The notes under the pieces: model-generated
Databases searched by the model: none
The model's input: only the letters and a program-made list of their open reading frames with translations
What the model was told of the DNA's origin: nothing
From: Chloroflexota bacterium
GTDB lineage: Bacteria > Chloroflexota > Limnocylindria > P2-11E
Assembly: GCA_027310565.1 (NCBI GenBank)
Contig: DAIDAP010000010.1
Span: 1 to 45,646 of the forward strand
Direction: 5' to 3'
Length of the DNA: 45,646 nt
Translations under genes and position numbers: made by a program
In this document: one piece after another, positions 8,638-17,111 of the stretch
Numbering within the stretch: position 1 is the first letter of the stretch
Layout of the letters: every line of letters begins with the position of its first letter

Positions 8638-9540
8638 TCAGCCGAGGGTGCGCGGGTCGAGCGCGTCGCGCAGGCCGTCGCCCAGCGCGTTGAACGCGAG
8701 CATGATGAGCGAGATGAGCCCCGCCGGGATGGCGAGGCGCCAGACCTCGCCGCTGAGCATGGTGATGAGGCCGTCGGAGACCATGGTCCCGAGCGAGGCG
8801 AGCGGCGCCGGGACGCCGAGGCCGAGGAACGACAGCGTCGCCTCGGTGAAGATCGCGTGCGGCACCGAGAAGGTCACCGCGACGACGAGCGGCCCGAGCG
8901 CGTTCGGCAGAAGGTGCCGCGCGAAGAGGCGCGGGAAGCGCACGCCGATGCCGCGCGCCGCGACGATGTACTCCATCTCGCGCAGCTGGAGGATCTGCCC
9001 GCGGACCAGGCGCGCCGAGCCGAGCCAGCCGGTCACGATCATCGCGAGGATGATCGAGAAGAGGCCCGGCTGGAACACGACCGTGAGCAGGATCACCAGC
9101 AGCAGGTACGGGATGCCGTAGAGCATGTCGACGAAGCGCATCATCAGCTCGTCGGCGCGGCCCCCGCGGTAGCCGGCGACGCCGCCGTAGACGATCCCGA
9201 TGAGCAGGTCGAGCAGCGCGGCGGTCACGCCGATGAACAGCGAGATGCGCGCGCCGGACCAGGCCCGCGCCCACATGTCCCGGCCGAGGTCGTCGGTGCC
9301 GAACCAGTTCCCGGCCGACGGCGGCTGGTTCGCGTTGAGCAGGTCCTGCGCGTCGTAGCTGTACGGCACCAGCAGGGGCCCGGCGACCGCGAGGACGACC
9401 AGGATGATGAGCACGACGGCCGCGGCCATCGGCAGCGGCCGGCTGCGCAGGCGCCGCAGCGCGTCGCGCCAGAAGCCGCGGGCCGCGCGCCGCGCGTCGG
9501 CGTCGGGCACCGTCGCGAGCCGCTTCGTCGCGCTGGTCAC
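8638..9540 (-). CDS. ABC transporter permease, DppC type (third system)
   Basis: 300 residues of the DppC branch. It has a cytoplasmic basic N-terminus, one helix, the periplasmic NWFGTDDLGRDMWARAWSGA motif, five further helices, the EAA loop YIVAARGIGVRFPRLFARHLLPN and a C-terminus LGDGLRDALDPRTLG. The GTG at 9540 overlaps the stop of the upstream permease gene as GTGA (9537-9540). It completes an importer with the genes at 9537-10466 and 10560-12176. No ATPase gene is attached. Confidence 0.93.
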   Translation of the reverse strand: MTSATKRLATVPDADARRAARGFWRDALRRLRSRPLPMAAAVVLIILVVLAVAGPLLVPYSYDAQDLLNANQPPSAGNWFGTDDLGRDMWARAWSGARISLFIGVTAALLDLLIGIVYGGVAGYRGGRADELMMRFVDMLYGIPYLLLVILLTVVFQPGLFSIILAMIVTGWLGSARLVRGQILQLREMEYIVAARGIGVRFPRLFARHLLPNALGPLVVAVTFSVPHAIFTEATLSFLGLGVPAPLASLGTMVSDGLITMLSGEVWRLAIPAGLISLIMLAFNALGDGLRDALDPRTLG

Positions 9541-10466
9541 GACATCGACCGCTCGACCCGGATCCGCGGGTCGATGACGCCGTACGCCAGGTCGACCGCG
9601 AAGTTGAACGCGAGGAGCAGCGTGCTGTAGAAGACCGCGCTGCCGAGGATCACCGGATAGTCCCGCTCGAAGATCGCGCGCACCAGCATCCTGCCGGTGC
9701 CCGGGATGCCGAAGATGAACTCGATGACGAAGCTCCCGACGAGGATCCCCGCGGTGATCGGACCGAGGATCGTCACGACCGGGATGAGCGCGTTCGGGAG
9801 CGCGTGGTGCACCAGCACGCGCAGCGGGGGCTGTCCCTTCGCGTGGGCCGTCCGGATGTAGTCCTGCCCGAGCGTCTCGAGCACGCTCGCGCGGGTGAGG
9901 CGCGCGATGTACGCGAGCGGCGCGACGGCGAGCGTGACCGTGGGCAGGATGGTGCTCGCGAAGCTGCCCCATGCCGCGACGGGGAGCCACCCGGCGCGCA
10001 CCGCGAACAGGTCGATGAGCAGCGGCGCGACGACGAAGCTCGGCACGGAGATCCCCAGCGTGCCGACGAGCATCGTGAACCCGTCCACCAGCCCTCCGGC
10101 GCGCGACGCGGCGAACATCCCCAGACCGAGCCCGAGCGCGAGCGCCAGGACGAGCGCCTGGAGCCCGAGCTGGGCCGACACCGGGAAACCGAGCGCGATC
10201 TGCTCGTTCACCCCGAGCGTGTCCGACTTGAACGAGGGCCCGAGGTCGAGCCGCAGCAGGCCGCCGAGGTAGCGCACGTACTGCTCCCCCAGCGGCCGGT
10301 CGGTCCCGTAGTAGGCGCGCAGGTTGGCGAGCACGGTCTCGGGCAGGCGCGCCTCGGTGACGAACGGGTCGCCGGGGATGGCGTGCATGATGACGAAGGT
10401 CGCGCTGACGATGAACCACAGCGTCACGACCATCGCCGCCACGCGACGCAGGATGTACCGCGTCAC
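9537..10466 (-). CDS. ABC transporter permease, DppB type (third system)
   Basis: 309 residues, opening MTRYILRRVAAMVVTLWFIV followed by HAIPGDPFVTEARLP, with an EAA loop YIRTAHAKGQPPLRVLVHHALPNAL and the terminal VIDPRIRVE. GTG start with GGGAGG about 9 bases upstream. It is separated from the lipoprotein gene by 93 bases that contain a 12-bp stem-loop (10513-10548), the same arrangement as in the second importer. The protein should form half of the membrane channel. Confidence 0.93.
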   Translation of the reverse strand: MTRYILRRVAAMVVTLWFIVSATFVIMHAIPGDPFVTEARLPETVLANLRAYYGTDRPLGEQYVRYLGGLLRLDLGPSFKSDTLGVNEQIALGFPVSAQLGLQALVLALALGLGLGMFAASRAGGLVDGFTMLVGTLGISVPSFVVAPLLIDLFAVRAGWLPVAAWGSFASTILPTVTLAVAPLAYIARLTRASVLETLGQDYIRTAHAKGQPPLRVLVHHALPNALIPVVTILGPITAGILVGSFVIEFIFGIPGTGRMLVRAIFERDYPVILGSAVFYSTLLLAFNFAVDLAYGVIDPRIRVERSMS

Positions 10467-10512
10467 TGCGCGCTGCCTCCCCTCACGTCAGCGATCCGGC
10501 GTGGGCGGCGCG

Positions 10513-10548
10513 GATCCCCGGCGGAGCCCGACGGCCCCGCCGGGGATC
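10513..10548 (-). terminator. 12-bp stem-loop between lipoprotein and permease genes
   Basis: GATCCCCGGCGG (10513-10524) pairs perfectly with CCGCCGGGGATC (10537-10548) around a 12-base loop. It begins 12 bases after the lipoprotein gene stop on the minus strand. No T-tract follows. Position and lack of a T-tract match the 6881-6922 hairpin, so the two probably do the same job, although the stem sequences are unrelated. Confidence 0.6.
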
Positions 10549-10559
10549 GCCCGGGATAG

Positions 10560-12176
10560 CTACTTGACGCTGGCGCGGCTGTAGTCGTTGGTCGCGGCGG
10601 TGAAGATGCGGACGCCCTTGAGGTTCGGCTGCTGGACCTGCGTCTGGGTCCCGTAGTAGAGCGGCACGATGCCCATGTCCTGGACGATGAAGATCTTCTC
10701 CGCGTCCACCATGGCCTGCGCGCGCTTCTCGGCGTTCGGCTCCTTCAGCGCCACGTCGATGAGCGCGTCGTACTGCTTGTTCGAGTACTTCCCGTAGTTG
10801 TACCCGTCGCCGGTCTGGAACTGCGTGAGCAGGTTGATGGCGTCGTCGAAGTCGGCGCCGGTGCTGTAGAGCTGCCAGTTGTACTGCCCGGCGCGCATCG
10901 CGGCGATGAGCGTGCTGCGCTCCATCGCGTTGAGCTTCACGTCGATCCCGAGGTTCTTCTTCCACTGCGCCTGGAGGACCTCGACGATCTTCTTGTTGAC
11001 GTCGCCGGTGATGTAGTCGAGCGCCACGTCCGGGAACGCGGTCAGATTCAGCTCCTTGAGGCCGTCGGCGAGGAGCGTCTTCGCCTGCGCCGCGTCCTCC
11101 TTGAAGATGGTCGCTCCGGCCTTCGCGCGGAACTCACCGGCGCCGCTCGACAGGCCGACCGGGATGAAGCCGAGCCCCGGCTTCTGCTGGCCCTGGAGCA
11201 CCTGGTCGACGAGGGGCGTCCGCTCGAGCGAGTACGCGAGGGCCTTGCGCACCTTGGCGTTCGTGAACGGCGCCTTGGTGTTGTTCAGGCGGACGAAGTC
11301 CGTGCGCGCCGCGGGGTAGACCTTGGCCTTGCCGTCCTTGATGAGCTGCGCGGTGAGCGCCGGAGGCGGCGTGACGGCGTCGAGCTCGCCGGCGAGGAAC
11401 GACTGGTACGCGGTGTTGGAGTCGTTGATCATCTTCCAGGTGATCTCGTCGAGCTTGACCTCGCCCTTGTTCCAGTAGTCCGGGTTCCGGACGACCGTGA
11501 TCTCCTGGTTCGGCGTCCAGCTCTTCAGCTTGAACGGCCCGTTCGAGATGTACGTCTCCGGCTTGGTCGTCCAGTCCTTCTTCCCCTCCACCGTCTCCTT
11601 GTGGACGGGGAGCATGTTGAAGAAGGCGGTGAGCTTGAGCCAGAAGGTCGTGGGCGCCTCGAGCGCGGTCATGAGCGTGTAGTCGTCCATGGCCATGAGC
11701 CCGAGCTGGCTCGCGTCCTTCAGCGTGCCCTTGTTGTAGGGGATGCCGTTCTTGATGTAGTAGAGGTTCGCCGCGAGCGGCGCGGCCGTCTCGGGACGGA
11801 GCGAGCGCTCGTAGCTGTACACGAAGTCCTGCGCGGTGACGTTGTGACCGTCGGTCCATTTCGCGTTCTTGCGCAGGGTGAACGTGTAGGTGAGGCCGTC
11901 GGGCGAGACGCTCCACTTCTCGGCGATGCCCGGCGCCGGCTCGCCCTTGTCGTCGAGCCGGACCAGGGATTCGAACAGCGTCGTGACGATCTCACCCGGG
12001 ACGCGGCTCGCGATGAGCGCCGGGTCCATGCTGTCGGGGTTGATCGCGCCGTTGAGCCGCAGCACGCCTCCTCCGGCGGGCGCCTGGGTGCCGCCGCCGG
12101 GCGTCGTCGCGCCGCTGCAGGCCGACAGCAGCAGCGCGAGCGCGGTCGTGGCGGCGAGCATGGTTCGTACACGCAT
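10560..12176 (-). CDS. Oligopeptide-type ABC substrate-binding lipoprotein (third system)
   Basis: 538 residues, SBP_bac_5 family, nearer to the OppA branch than the other two: LNGAINPDSMDPALIASR near the N-terminus, YTFTLRKNAKWTDGHNVTAQ, YISNGPFKLKSW and RKALAYSLERTPLVDQVLQG. The signal peptide is MRVRTMLAATTALALLLSAC with a clear lipobox, followed by a Gly/Thr/Pro linker. ATG at 12176 with GGAGGGGG about 6 bases upstream. It heads the third importer operon. The last 60 residues contain NDYSRASVK, typical of OppA-like endings. Confidence 0.92.
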   Translation of the reverse strand: MRVRTMLAATTALALLLSACSGATTPGGGTQAPAGGGVLRLNGAINPDSMDPALIASRVPGEIVTTLFESLVRLDDKGEPAPGIAEKWSVSPDGLTYTFTLRKNAKWTDGHNVTAQDFVYSYERSLRPETAAPLAANLYYIKNGIPYNKGTLKDASQLGLMAMDDYTLMTALEAPTTFWLKLTAFFNMLPVHKETVEGKKDWTTKPETYISNGPFKLKSWTPNQEITVVRNPDYWNKGEVKLDEITWKMINDSNTAYQSFLAGELDAVTPPPALTAQLIKDGKAKVYPAARTDFVRLNNTKAPFTNAKVRKALAYSLERTPLVDQVLQGQQKPGLGFIPVGLSSGAGEFRAKAGATIFKEDAAQAKTLLADGLKELNLTAFPDVALDYITGDVNKKIVEVLQAQWKKNLGIDVKLNAMERSTLIAAMRAGQYNWQLYSTGADFDDAINLLTQFQTGDGYNYGKYSNKQYDALIDVALKEPNAEKRAQAMVDAEKIFIVQDMGIVPLYYGTQTQVQQPNLKGVRIFTAATNDYSRASVK

Positions 12177-12279
12177 GTGGGTCCCCCTCCAACGCGACCG
12201 GCCATCTCTGCACGTGGCCGGACGGGTTCCCGGAATGCTACCGCGCAGCTACGAGATCGCGTAGTAGGAGGAGGCGGGG

Positions 12280-12295
12280 GCCGCCCGCGGGCGGC
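12280..12295. terminator. GC-rich palindrome after the M23 gene
   Basis: GCCGCCCGCGGGCGGC is a perfect 16-base palindrome placed 24 bases after the stop of the M23 gene and 103 bases before the start of the third-importer lipoprotein gene on the same strand. It could fold as a 7-bp hairpin, but no T-tract follows and such palindromes are frequent at this base composition, so a terminator role is only tentative. Confidence 0.3.
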
Positions 12296-12319
12296 GCCGG
12301 GCAGCGGGGGGTGGCGCGC

Positions 12320-13618
12320 TCAGGGCAGGTAGGGCAGCGGATCGACGGCCTTGCCGTTCAGGTAGACAGAGAACTGGAGGTGCGGGCCGGTGGAGAAGCC
12401 GCTCGACCCGTTGTAGGCGATCGTCTCGCCGGCCTGGACGAACTGGCCGGGACGAACGATCGGCGGCTTGACCCGGTCGTCGAGATGGCCGTAGAGGGTG
12501 ACGAAGTTCCCGGCGTGCTGGATGATCACCACCTCCGCCGAGTCGCCGTAGGCGAGGTACGGCTTGCCCACGACCTTGACGGTCCCGGCCCCCGCGGCGA
12601 CCACCGGCCGGTAGAACGGAGCGGCGATGTCGATCCCGGGGTGGAAGCCGCCCCAGCGCGGACCGAAGTACGAGGTGATCGGCCCCTTCATCGGCCACAC
12701 CGGGAGCTTGCCTCCGCCCCACGGCGCCCCGCCGCCCTGGAGGGCCGCGACGAGCTGCGCGTAGCGGGCCTCCGCCTCGTCGCGCTGCTGCTCGAAGGCC
12801 GCGCTCTCCCGCGCGGCAGCCGACGCCGACTGCGCGGCCGACGCCGCGTTCGCGGCGGCGACCTGCCGATCCGCCTCGCTCGACGCCCGCGCGGACGCCG
12901 CGGTCGCCGAGAGCGACTCGTAGCGCGTGCGCTCTTCGGCGAGCTGGTCACGCTGGGCGGCCACCTGGGCGCCGAGCCCCTCCAGCTCCTTGCGCTTCAG
13001 GTCGGCCGCGGCACGCTGGTCCTGCGCCGCGGCCCTCAGCTGGCGCAGCTCCGAGGCGAGGCGCCGGTCCTGGACCGACACGAAGGACATCTGCTGCACC
13101 CTGGTCGCGAAGTCGGCCAGCGAGCTCGACGAGAGCAGCATCTCGAGCGGGCTCACCAGCGCGAGGCGATAGGTGGCGCGGAGGTCCTCGGCGTAGATCC
13201 GCTCGCGCTGCGCGAGCGCCGCCTCGTTCTCGGCGAGCGCCTGGTCGACCGCGGCGATCTCCGAGCGCGTCTGCTCCATCTGGAACGCCGTGAGCGAGAG
13301 CTGCTCCTCGGCGATCGCGATCTCGAGAGCGAGCGCCTCGGCCTCGCTCCGCGCCGCCCGCTCCTGCGAGGCGTACTCGGCGATGCGCGCCTGTGCGGCT
13401 GCCGCCACGCTCTCGAACTGGGCGGAGGACCGGCGGTAGCGGTCGGTGGCCTGGCGGCTGTTCTGGATCGCGCGGTCGAGCGCGTCGATCTGCTGCCGCG
13501 TGTGCTCGATCGTGTGATCGGCGCGCGCGGGCACGCTCCACGCGAGCATCAAGGCCGCGGCGAGGACGATCGCTCCGGCGATCCGCGGACGCGCGGCGGC
13601 GGTCCCTCGCACCGGCAT
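12320..13618 (-). CDS. Secreted M23-type (LytM-fold) protein with long coiled coil, one zinc ligand missing
   Basis: 432 residues. Signal peptide with cleavage probably after VPARA (about residue 34), then about 230 residues of Ala/Glu/Gln/Arg-rich coiled coil as in EnvC-type murein hydrolase regulators, then an M23 domain from about residue 310. The first zinc ligands H326 and D330 (HPGID) and the active-site H378 (YGHL) are present, but the last motif is HLQ (413-415) instead of HxH, so the third zinc ligand is replaced by Gln. It may bind peptidoglycan or activate another hydrolase instead of cutting. ATG at 13618 follows GGAAGGGAG. A good promoter lies at 13666-13694. Confidence 0.9.
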   Translation of the reverse strand: MPVRGTAAARPRIAGAIVLAAALMLAWSVPARADHTIEHTRQQIDALDRAIQNSRQATDRYRRSSAQFESVAAAAQARIAEYASQERAARSEAEALALEIAIAEEQLSLTAFQMEQTRSEIAAVDQALAENEAALAQRERIYAEDLRATYRLALVSPLEMLLSSSSLADFATRVQQMSFVSVQDRRLASELRQLRAAAQDQRAAADLKRKELEGLGAQVAAQRDQLAEERTRYESLSATAASARASSEADRQVAAANAASAAQSASAAARESAAFEQQRDEAEARYAQLVAALQGGGAPWGGGKLPVWPMKGPITSYFGPRWGGFHPGIDIAAPFYRPVVAAGAGTVKVVGKPYLAYGDSAEVVIIQHAGNFVTLYGHLDDRVKPPIVRPGQFVQAGETIAYNGSSGFSTGPHLQFSVYLNGKAVDPLPYLP

Positions 13619-13665
13619 GCTCCCTTCCTCGTTCGGCTACCTACTCGACGCTCGGGAGACCTGCT

Positions 13666-13694
13666 ACGTTACGCGACCCGCTCGCCGCTGTCAT
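13666..13694 (-). promoter_or_regulatory. Promoter of the M23 gene
   Basis: On the minus strand ATGACA (13694-13689) is followed by a 17-base spacer and TAACGT (13671-13666). Six A residues lie just upstream of the -35 box and could act as an UP element. The predicted start point near 13659 gives a leader of about 40 bases before the ATG at 13618. Confidence 0.5.
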
Positions 13695-13867
13695 CCCTTT
13701 TTTGGGCGCGGCCGCGAGAAGCTCACCCCGTGCACTCTCGCCGAAGGCGATGTCACCGCGGTGTCAGGCGGCGCCGCCTCGGGAGCGGACGCGACGGCGC
13801 GGAGGCTGGCGACCGCCCTCCAGCTCGTCTGGTGGCTCCGGTCCCGCGGCGGGCGCGCCTCGCCGTC

Positions 13868-13894
13868 CTGAGCGCGGCCTGAGAGTCCGCTGGG
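13868..13894 (-). promoter_or_regulatory. 11-bp direct-repeat array (CTGAG x2 + CTGGG) upstream of the oxidase operon
   Basis: CTGAG at 13868, CTGAG at 13879 and CTGGG at 13890 lie exactly 11 bases apart. Read on the minus strand the units are CCCAG, CTCAG, CTCAG. The array ends 46 bases before the ctaC ATG and about 28 bases before a TATAGT box. Its orientation relative to the downstream gene is opposite to most other arrays in the window. It is proposed as a binding site for the OmpR-type regulator encoded at 36043-36819. Confidence 0.6.
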
Positions 13895-13922
13895 CGGCGG
13901 GCTTCGCCCGCAGACCAGCCGC

Positions 13923-13928
13923 TATAGT
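13923..13928 (+). promoter_or_regulatory. Possible -10 box of the oxidase operon
   Basis: TATAGT stands out in this GC-rich region, 12 bases before the ctaC ATG, so the transcript would have a very short leader. There is no good -35 hexamer at the right distance, which would fit a promoter that depends on an activator bound at the upstream repeat array. Confidence 0.4.
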
Positions 13929-13940
13929 CCTGCCCCGTAC

Positions 13941-14732
13941 ATGCGGACGAACGAGGGGGCCGCACGGGGTCCCGCCACGAGCGTGCGGCGCCACACCCTG
14001 GCGTTCGTCGTCGCGTGGCTCGCGGCCACCGCCCTCGCGTTCTGGATCGTGTCGGGCACCGAGTTCAATCCCCCGGGCGGCAGCGCCGAAGCCGCGATCA
14101 TCGACGAGGCCTTCCGCTTCCTCGCGCTACTCGCGGTGCCGGTGTTCACGTTCGTGCTCGTCGGGCTCGCGTACAGCGTCGTCGTGTTCCGCCGCTCCGG
14201 CCCGCCTGGCGACGACCCGAGGCCGCTGCCGGAGCCGCGCGGCGTCGCGCTCGGCTGGATCGTGGTGACGTCGGCGCTCGCGATCTTCGTCATCGTGAAC
14301 CCGGGCCTCACCGGCATGGCCGCGCTCGGGTGGTTCGAGGATCGCCGACCCGACCTCGTCGTTCGCGTCGAGGGGCAGCAGTGGAGCTGGAACATCACGT
14401 ACGACGGGTACGGCGTCACCGTCCCGAAGGCGACCGAGCTCGTGCTGCCGAGGGACCGCCGCGTGCGCTTCATCGTCACCTCGAAGGACGTGATCCACTC
14501 CCTGTGGATCCCCGCCTTTCGCGTGAAGATCGACGCGGTCCCGGGGATCGAGACGACGGCGGACGCGACGCCGAACCGGCTCGGATCGTTCGATGCCGAC
14601 CCGCTGTACCGCCTCCAGTGCGCCGAGCTGTGCGGGACGGGCCACGCCCGGATGACCGCTCGCGTGAGGGTCGTCGAGCAGGCTGAGTTCGAGCGGCAAA
14701 TGGCGTCGCTGCGCGCCGAGGCGGGGCGATGA
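13941..14732 (+). CDS. ctaC: Cytochrome c oxidase subunit II (CuA)
   Basis: 263 residues. Three hydrophobic stretches (about 20-40, 62-84 and 102-122) precede a cupredoxin domain. All CuA ligands are present: H186 (VIHSLWIP), then C227, E229, C231, H235 and M238 in LQCAELCGTGHARM. The domain accepts electrons from a periplasmic donor and passes them to haem a in subunit I. There is no fused cytochrome c domain, unlike caa3-type oxidases. The stop overlaps the ctaD start as ATGA (14729-14732). No obvious ribosome binding site precedes the ATG, consistent with a short-leader transcript. Confidence 0.93.
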   Translation: MRTNEGAARGPATSVRRHTLAFVVAWLAATALAFWIVSGTEFNPPGGSAEAAIIDEAFRFLALLAVPVFTFVLVGLAYSVVVFRRSGPPGDDPRPLPEPRGVALGWIVVTSALAIFVIVNPGLTGMAALGWFEDRRPDLVVRVEGQQWSWNITYDGYGVTVPKATELVLPRDRRVRFIVTSKDVIHSLWIPAFRVKIDAVPGIETTADATPNRLGSFDADPLYRLQCAELCGTGHARMTARVRVVEQAEFERQMASLRAEAGR

Positions 14733-16537
14733 TCCGCGGACTCGCCGGTGCGCTGGCGGGCTACGCCGTCGGCGCGGCGCTCGTCGCGGCGATCCGCGCG
14801 CTCACGGGCGTCGACCCCCTCGCCGCCGAGCCGCTCGTCGTCGCGGGATTCCCCTTCGCGCTGATCGGCTGGCTCCTCGGCGTCGGCGTCTGGCAGGCGT
14901 GGGCACGCGAATGGGTCGGCCTCGACGCGCGGCCGGCCGCGCCGCCAGGCTGGCGCCGCTACTTCGCCTACTCCACGGACCACAAGGTCATCGGCGTGCA
15001 GTACCTCGTCACGTTCACCGTCATCTTCCTGCTCGCCGGACTCTCCGCGCTGCTCTTGCGCGTCGAGCTCGCCGCACCCGGGCAGGCCATCCTGCCGCCG
15101 GCCACCTACAACCAGGTCATGAGCCTCCACGGCATCCTGATGATCGCCGTCGCGGTGTCGGTGATCATCGCGGGCTTCGGGAACTACCTGGTGCCGCTGC
15201 TCATCGGCGCAGAGGACATGGCGTTCCCGCGGCTCAACGCGCTCTCGTACTGGCTCATCCCGCCCGTCGCGCTCCTGCTCCTCACGAGCACCGTGCTGGG
15301 CGGCTGGGATTCGGGCTGGACCGGCTACGCGCCGCTCTCGGAGCGCAACCGCGTCGGGCAGATCTTCTTCAACCTGTCGTTCATCCTGGTCGGGCTCTCG
15401 TCGATCATCGGCGGCCTCAACTTCCTCGTGACGATCATCCGCCTGCGCGCGCCGGGGATGACCTGGGGCCGTCTGCCGATCTTCGTGTGGGGGATCTTCC
15501 TGACCTCGCTCATGAGCGCGGTCTTCACCCAGTCGGTCGCCGTCGCGATGCTCCTCACCTTGCTGGACCGTGTGTTCGGCACGGGCTTCTTCGCCGCGGC
15601 GCGCGGCGGATCGCCGCTCCTGTACGAGAACCTCTTCTGGTTCTACAGCCACCCCGCCGTCTACGTCATGATCATCCCCGGCTGGGTGCTCGCGCTCGAG
15701 GTCCTCCCCCACTTCGCGCGCCGCGCGCTCTTCGCCTACCGCTGGGCGGTCGGCGGCCTCGCCGGGGTCGTCGCGCTCTCCGGCGTCGTCTGGATCCATC
15801 ACATGTTCACGTCCGGCGTGCCGTTCGTGTTCCTCCCGGTCTTCCTGGCGACGACCGAGCTCATCTCGATCCCCACCGGGGTCATCTTCCTCTCGGCGCT
15901 CGGCACGCTCTGGCTCGGGCGGCTGTGGCTGCGGACGCCGATGCTCTTCGCCATCGCCGTCTTCTTCAACTTCCTCATCGGCGGCATCACCGGCATCTTC
16001 CTCGCCGACGTCCCGACCGACGTGCAGCTCCAGGACACCTACTTCGTCGTCGCGCACTTCCATTACACGATCGTGGGCGGGGAGATCTTCGGCCTCTTCG
16101 CCGGGATCTACTACTGGTTCCCGAAGATCACCGGCCGCATGTACGACGAGCGTCTCGGCCAGCTGCACTTCTGGTGGATGTTCATCGCATTCAACCTGAC
16201 CTTCTTCCCGATGTTCGGGCTCGGGCTCGCCGGTATGAACCGCCGGATCGCCGACTACGACGCCGCGCTCGCGAACACGAACCTCTTCGTGAGCATCGCG
16301 TCGTTCGCGCTCGGCGCGAGCTTCCTCGTCTTCCTCTGGAACGTGATCGTGTCCTGGACGCGCGGCCCGATGGCGCAGGCGAATCCCTGGCGCGCGCGCA
16401 CGCTGGAGTGGCAGACGTCGTCGCCGCCACCGCTCGAGAACTTCCCGGTGCCGCCGACCGTCGTCGCCGGACCGTATGAGTACGGCACCGGCAGGGCGCA
16501 CGCGGTCCTGGGCGGCGCGGCGGGCGGGGACGACTGA
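14729..16537 (+). CDS. ctaD: Cytochrome c oxidase subunit I, A2-type
   Basis: 602 residues, at least 12 core helices plus about 70 extra N-terminal residues containing two hydrophobic segments. Redox-centre ligands are present: a His in MSLHGILMI for haem a, H308 in FYSHPAVYV with its cross-linked Tyr, HH in WIHHMFTSG for CuB, and the two His in VVAHFHYTIVGG for haems a3 and a. The proton-channel Glu of A1 oxidases (HPEV) is absent; YSHPAV is the diagnostic A2 motif described for Rhodothermus-type oxidases. It reduces oxygen to water and pumps protons. Translation is coupled to ctaC by a 4-base overlap, and ctaE follows after 2 bases. Confidence 0.95.
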   Translation: MIRGLAGALAGYAVGAALVAAIRALTGVDPLAAEPLVVAGFPFALIGWLLGVGVWQAWAREWVGLDARPAAPPGWRRYFAYSTDHKVIGVQYLVTFTVIFLLAGLSALLLRVELAAPGQAILPPATYNQVMSLHGILMIAVAVSVIIAGFGNYLVPLLIGAEDMAFPRLNALSYWLIPPVALLLLTSTVLGGWDSGWTGYAPLSERNRVGQIFFNLSFILVGLSSIIGGLNFLVTIIRLRAPGMTWGRLPIFVWGIFLTSLMSAVFTQSVAVAMLLTLLDRVFGTGFFAAARGGSPLLYENLFWFYSHPAVYVMIIPGWVLALEVLPHFARRALFAYRWAVGGLAGVVALSGVVWIHHMFTSGVPFVFLPVFLATTELISIPTGVIFLSALGTLWLGRLWLRTPMLFAIAVFFNFLIGGITGIFLADVPTDVQLQDTYFVVAHFHYTIVGGEIFGLFAGIYYWFPKITGRMYDERLGQLHFWWMFIAFNLTFFPMFGLGLAGMNRRIADYDAALANTNLFVSIASFALGASFLVFLWNVIVSWTRGPMAQANPWRARTLEWQTSSPPPLENFPVPPTVVAGPYEYGTGRAHAVLGGAAGGDD

Positions 16538-16539
16538 CC

Positions 16540-17097
16540 GTGGAGACGACGATGGTCGGGCGCGAGCGCCACGCCGAGCGGCCCGGGCACGACCGGACCT
16601 CGATCGAGAGCCTCGGGCTCTGGATCTTCATCGCCTCAGAGGCCTTCCTCTTCCTCGTCCTCATCTCGACGCGCTTCGCGCTGGTCGGCTTCGAGCGGCC
16701 CGCGGAGCTGAATCAGCCCCTCGGGGCCGCCGTGACCGCCGTGCTCCTCTCCAGCAGCGTCTCCGCGTACGCCGCCACGCGCGCTCTCGCCGGCGGCGAG
16801 GCCGGCCGCTTCCGGCTGTTCGTCCGGCTCACGCTCGCGCTCGGGGTCGTCTTCCTGGGCGGGCTCGCCCTGGAGTGGGCCGAGGGCTTCGCCGCGTTCC
16901 CGCCGGCTCGCGGCTACGGTTCGGTCTTCTTCACCCTGACCGGCTTCCACGGCGCCCACGTCCTGAGCGGACTCGTCGTCCTCTGGCTGGCGACGCGCCG
17001 GGCCCGCGATCCATGGCCGGTCCGCGCCGCGGTGCGCTACTGGACGTTCGTCGACGCGGTCTGGCTCTTCATCTACCCGACGCTCTATCTGCTCTGA
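16540..17097 (+). CDS. ctaE: Cytochrome c oxidase subunit III
   Basis: 185 residues with five helices, the short bacterial form lacking the first two helices of the mitochondrial protein. The family pattern is visible in LGLWIFIASEAFLFLVLIS, the conserved EW of ALEWAEGF, FTLTGFHGAHVLSG and the terminal YWTFVDAVWLFIYPTLYLL. It stabilises subunit I. The GTG at 16540 is used because it is nearest to the preceding stop; an ATG at 16552 with GGAG upstream is an alternative giving a protein four residues shorter. It is the third gene of the oxidase operon. Confidence 0.92.
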   Translation: METTMVGRERHAERPGHDRTSIESLGLWIFIASEAFLFLVLISTRFALVGFERPAELNQPLGAAVTAVLLSSSVSAYAATRALAGGEAGRFRLFVRLTLALGVVFLGGLALEWAEGFAAFPPARGYGSVFFTLTGFHGAHVLSGLVVLWLATRRARDPWPVRAAVRYWTFVDAVWLFIYPTLYLL

Positions 17098-17111
17098 ACG
17101 GAGGCCTTCGC

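Larger units (their letters stand above)
13619..13940. other. Divergent intergenic region between the M23 gene and the oxidase operon
   Basis: 322 bases without a supported gene. From left to right it holds the M23 promoter with an upstream A-tract on the minus strand (13700-13705), a small TCGCC/GGCGA hairpin (13738-13750), a CACCGCGGTG palindrome (13754-13763), the three-unit CTGAG array (13868-13894), a GCGGGC-TTC-GCCCGC hairpin (13897-13911) and a TATAGT -10-like box (13923-13928) before the ctaC ATG. Confidence 0.6.

Noticed and set aside
12280-12295. Strong intrinsic terminator after the M23 gene
   Set aside because: The palindrome has no T-tract and short perfect palindromes are common at this GC content; kept only as a low-confidence feature.
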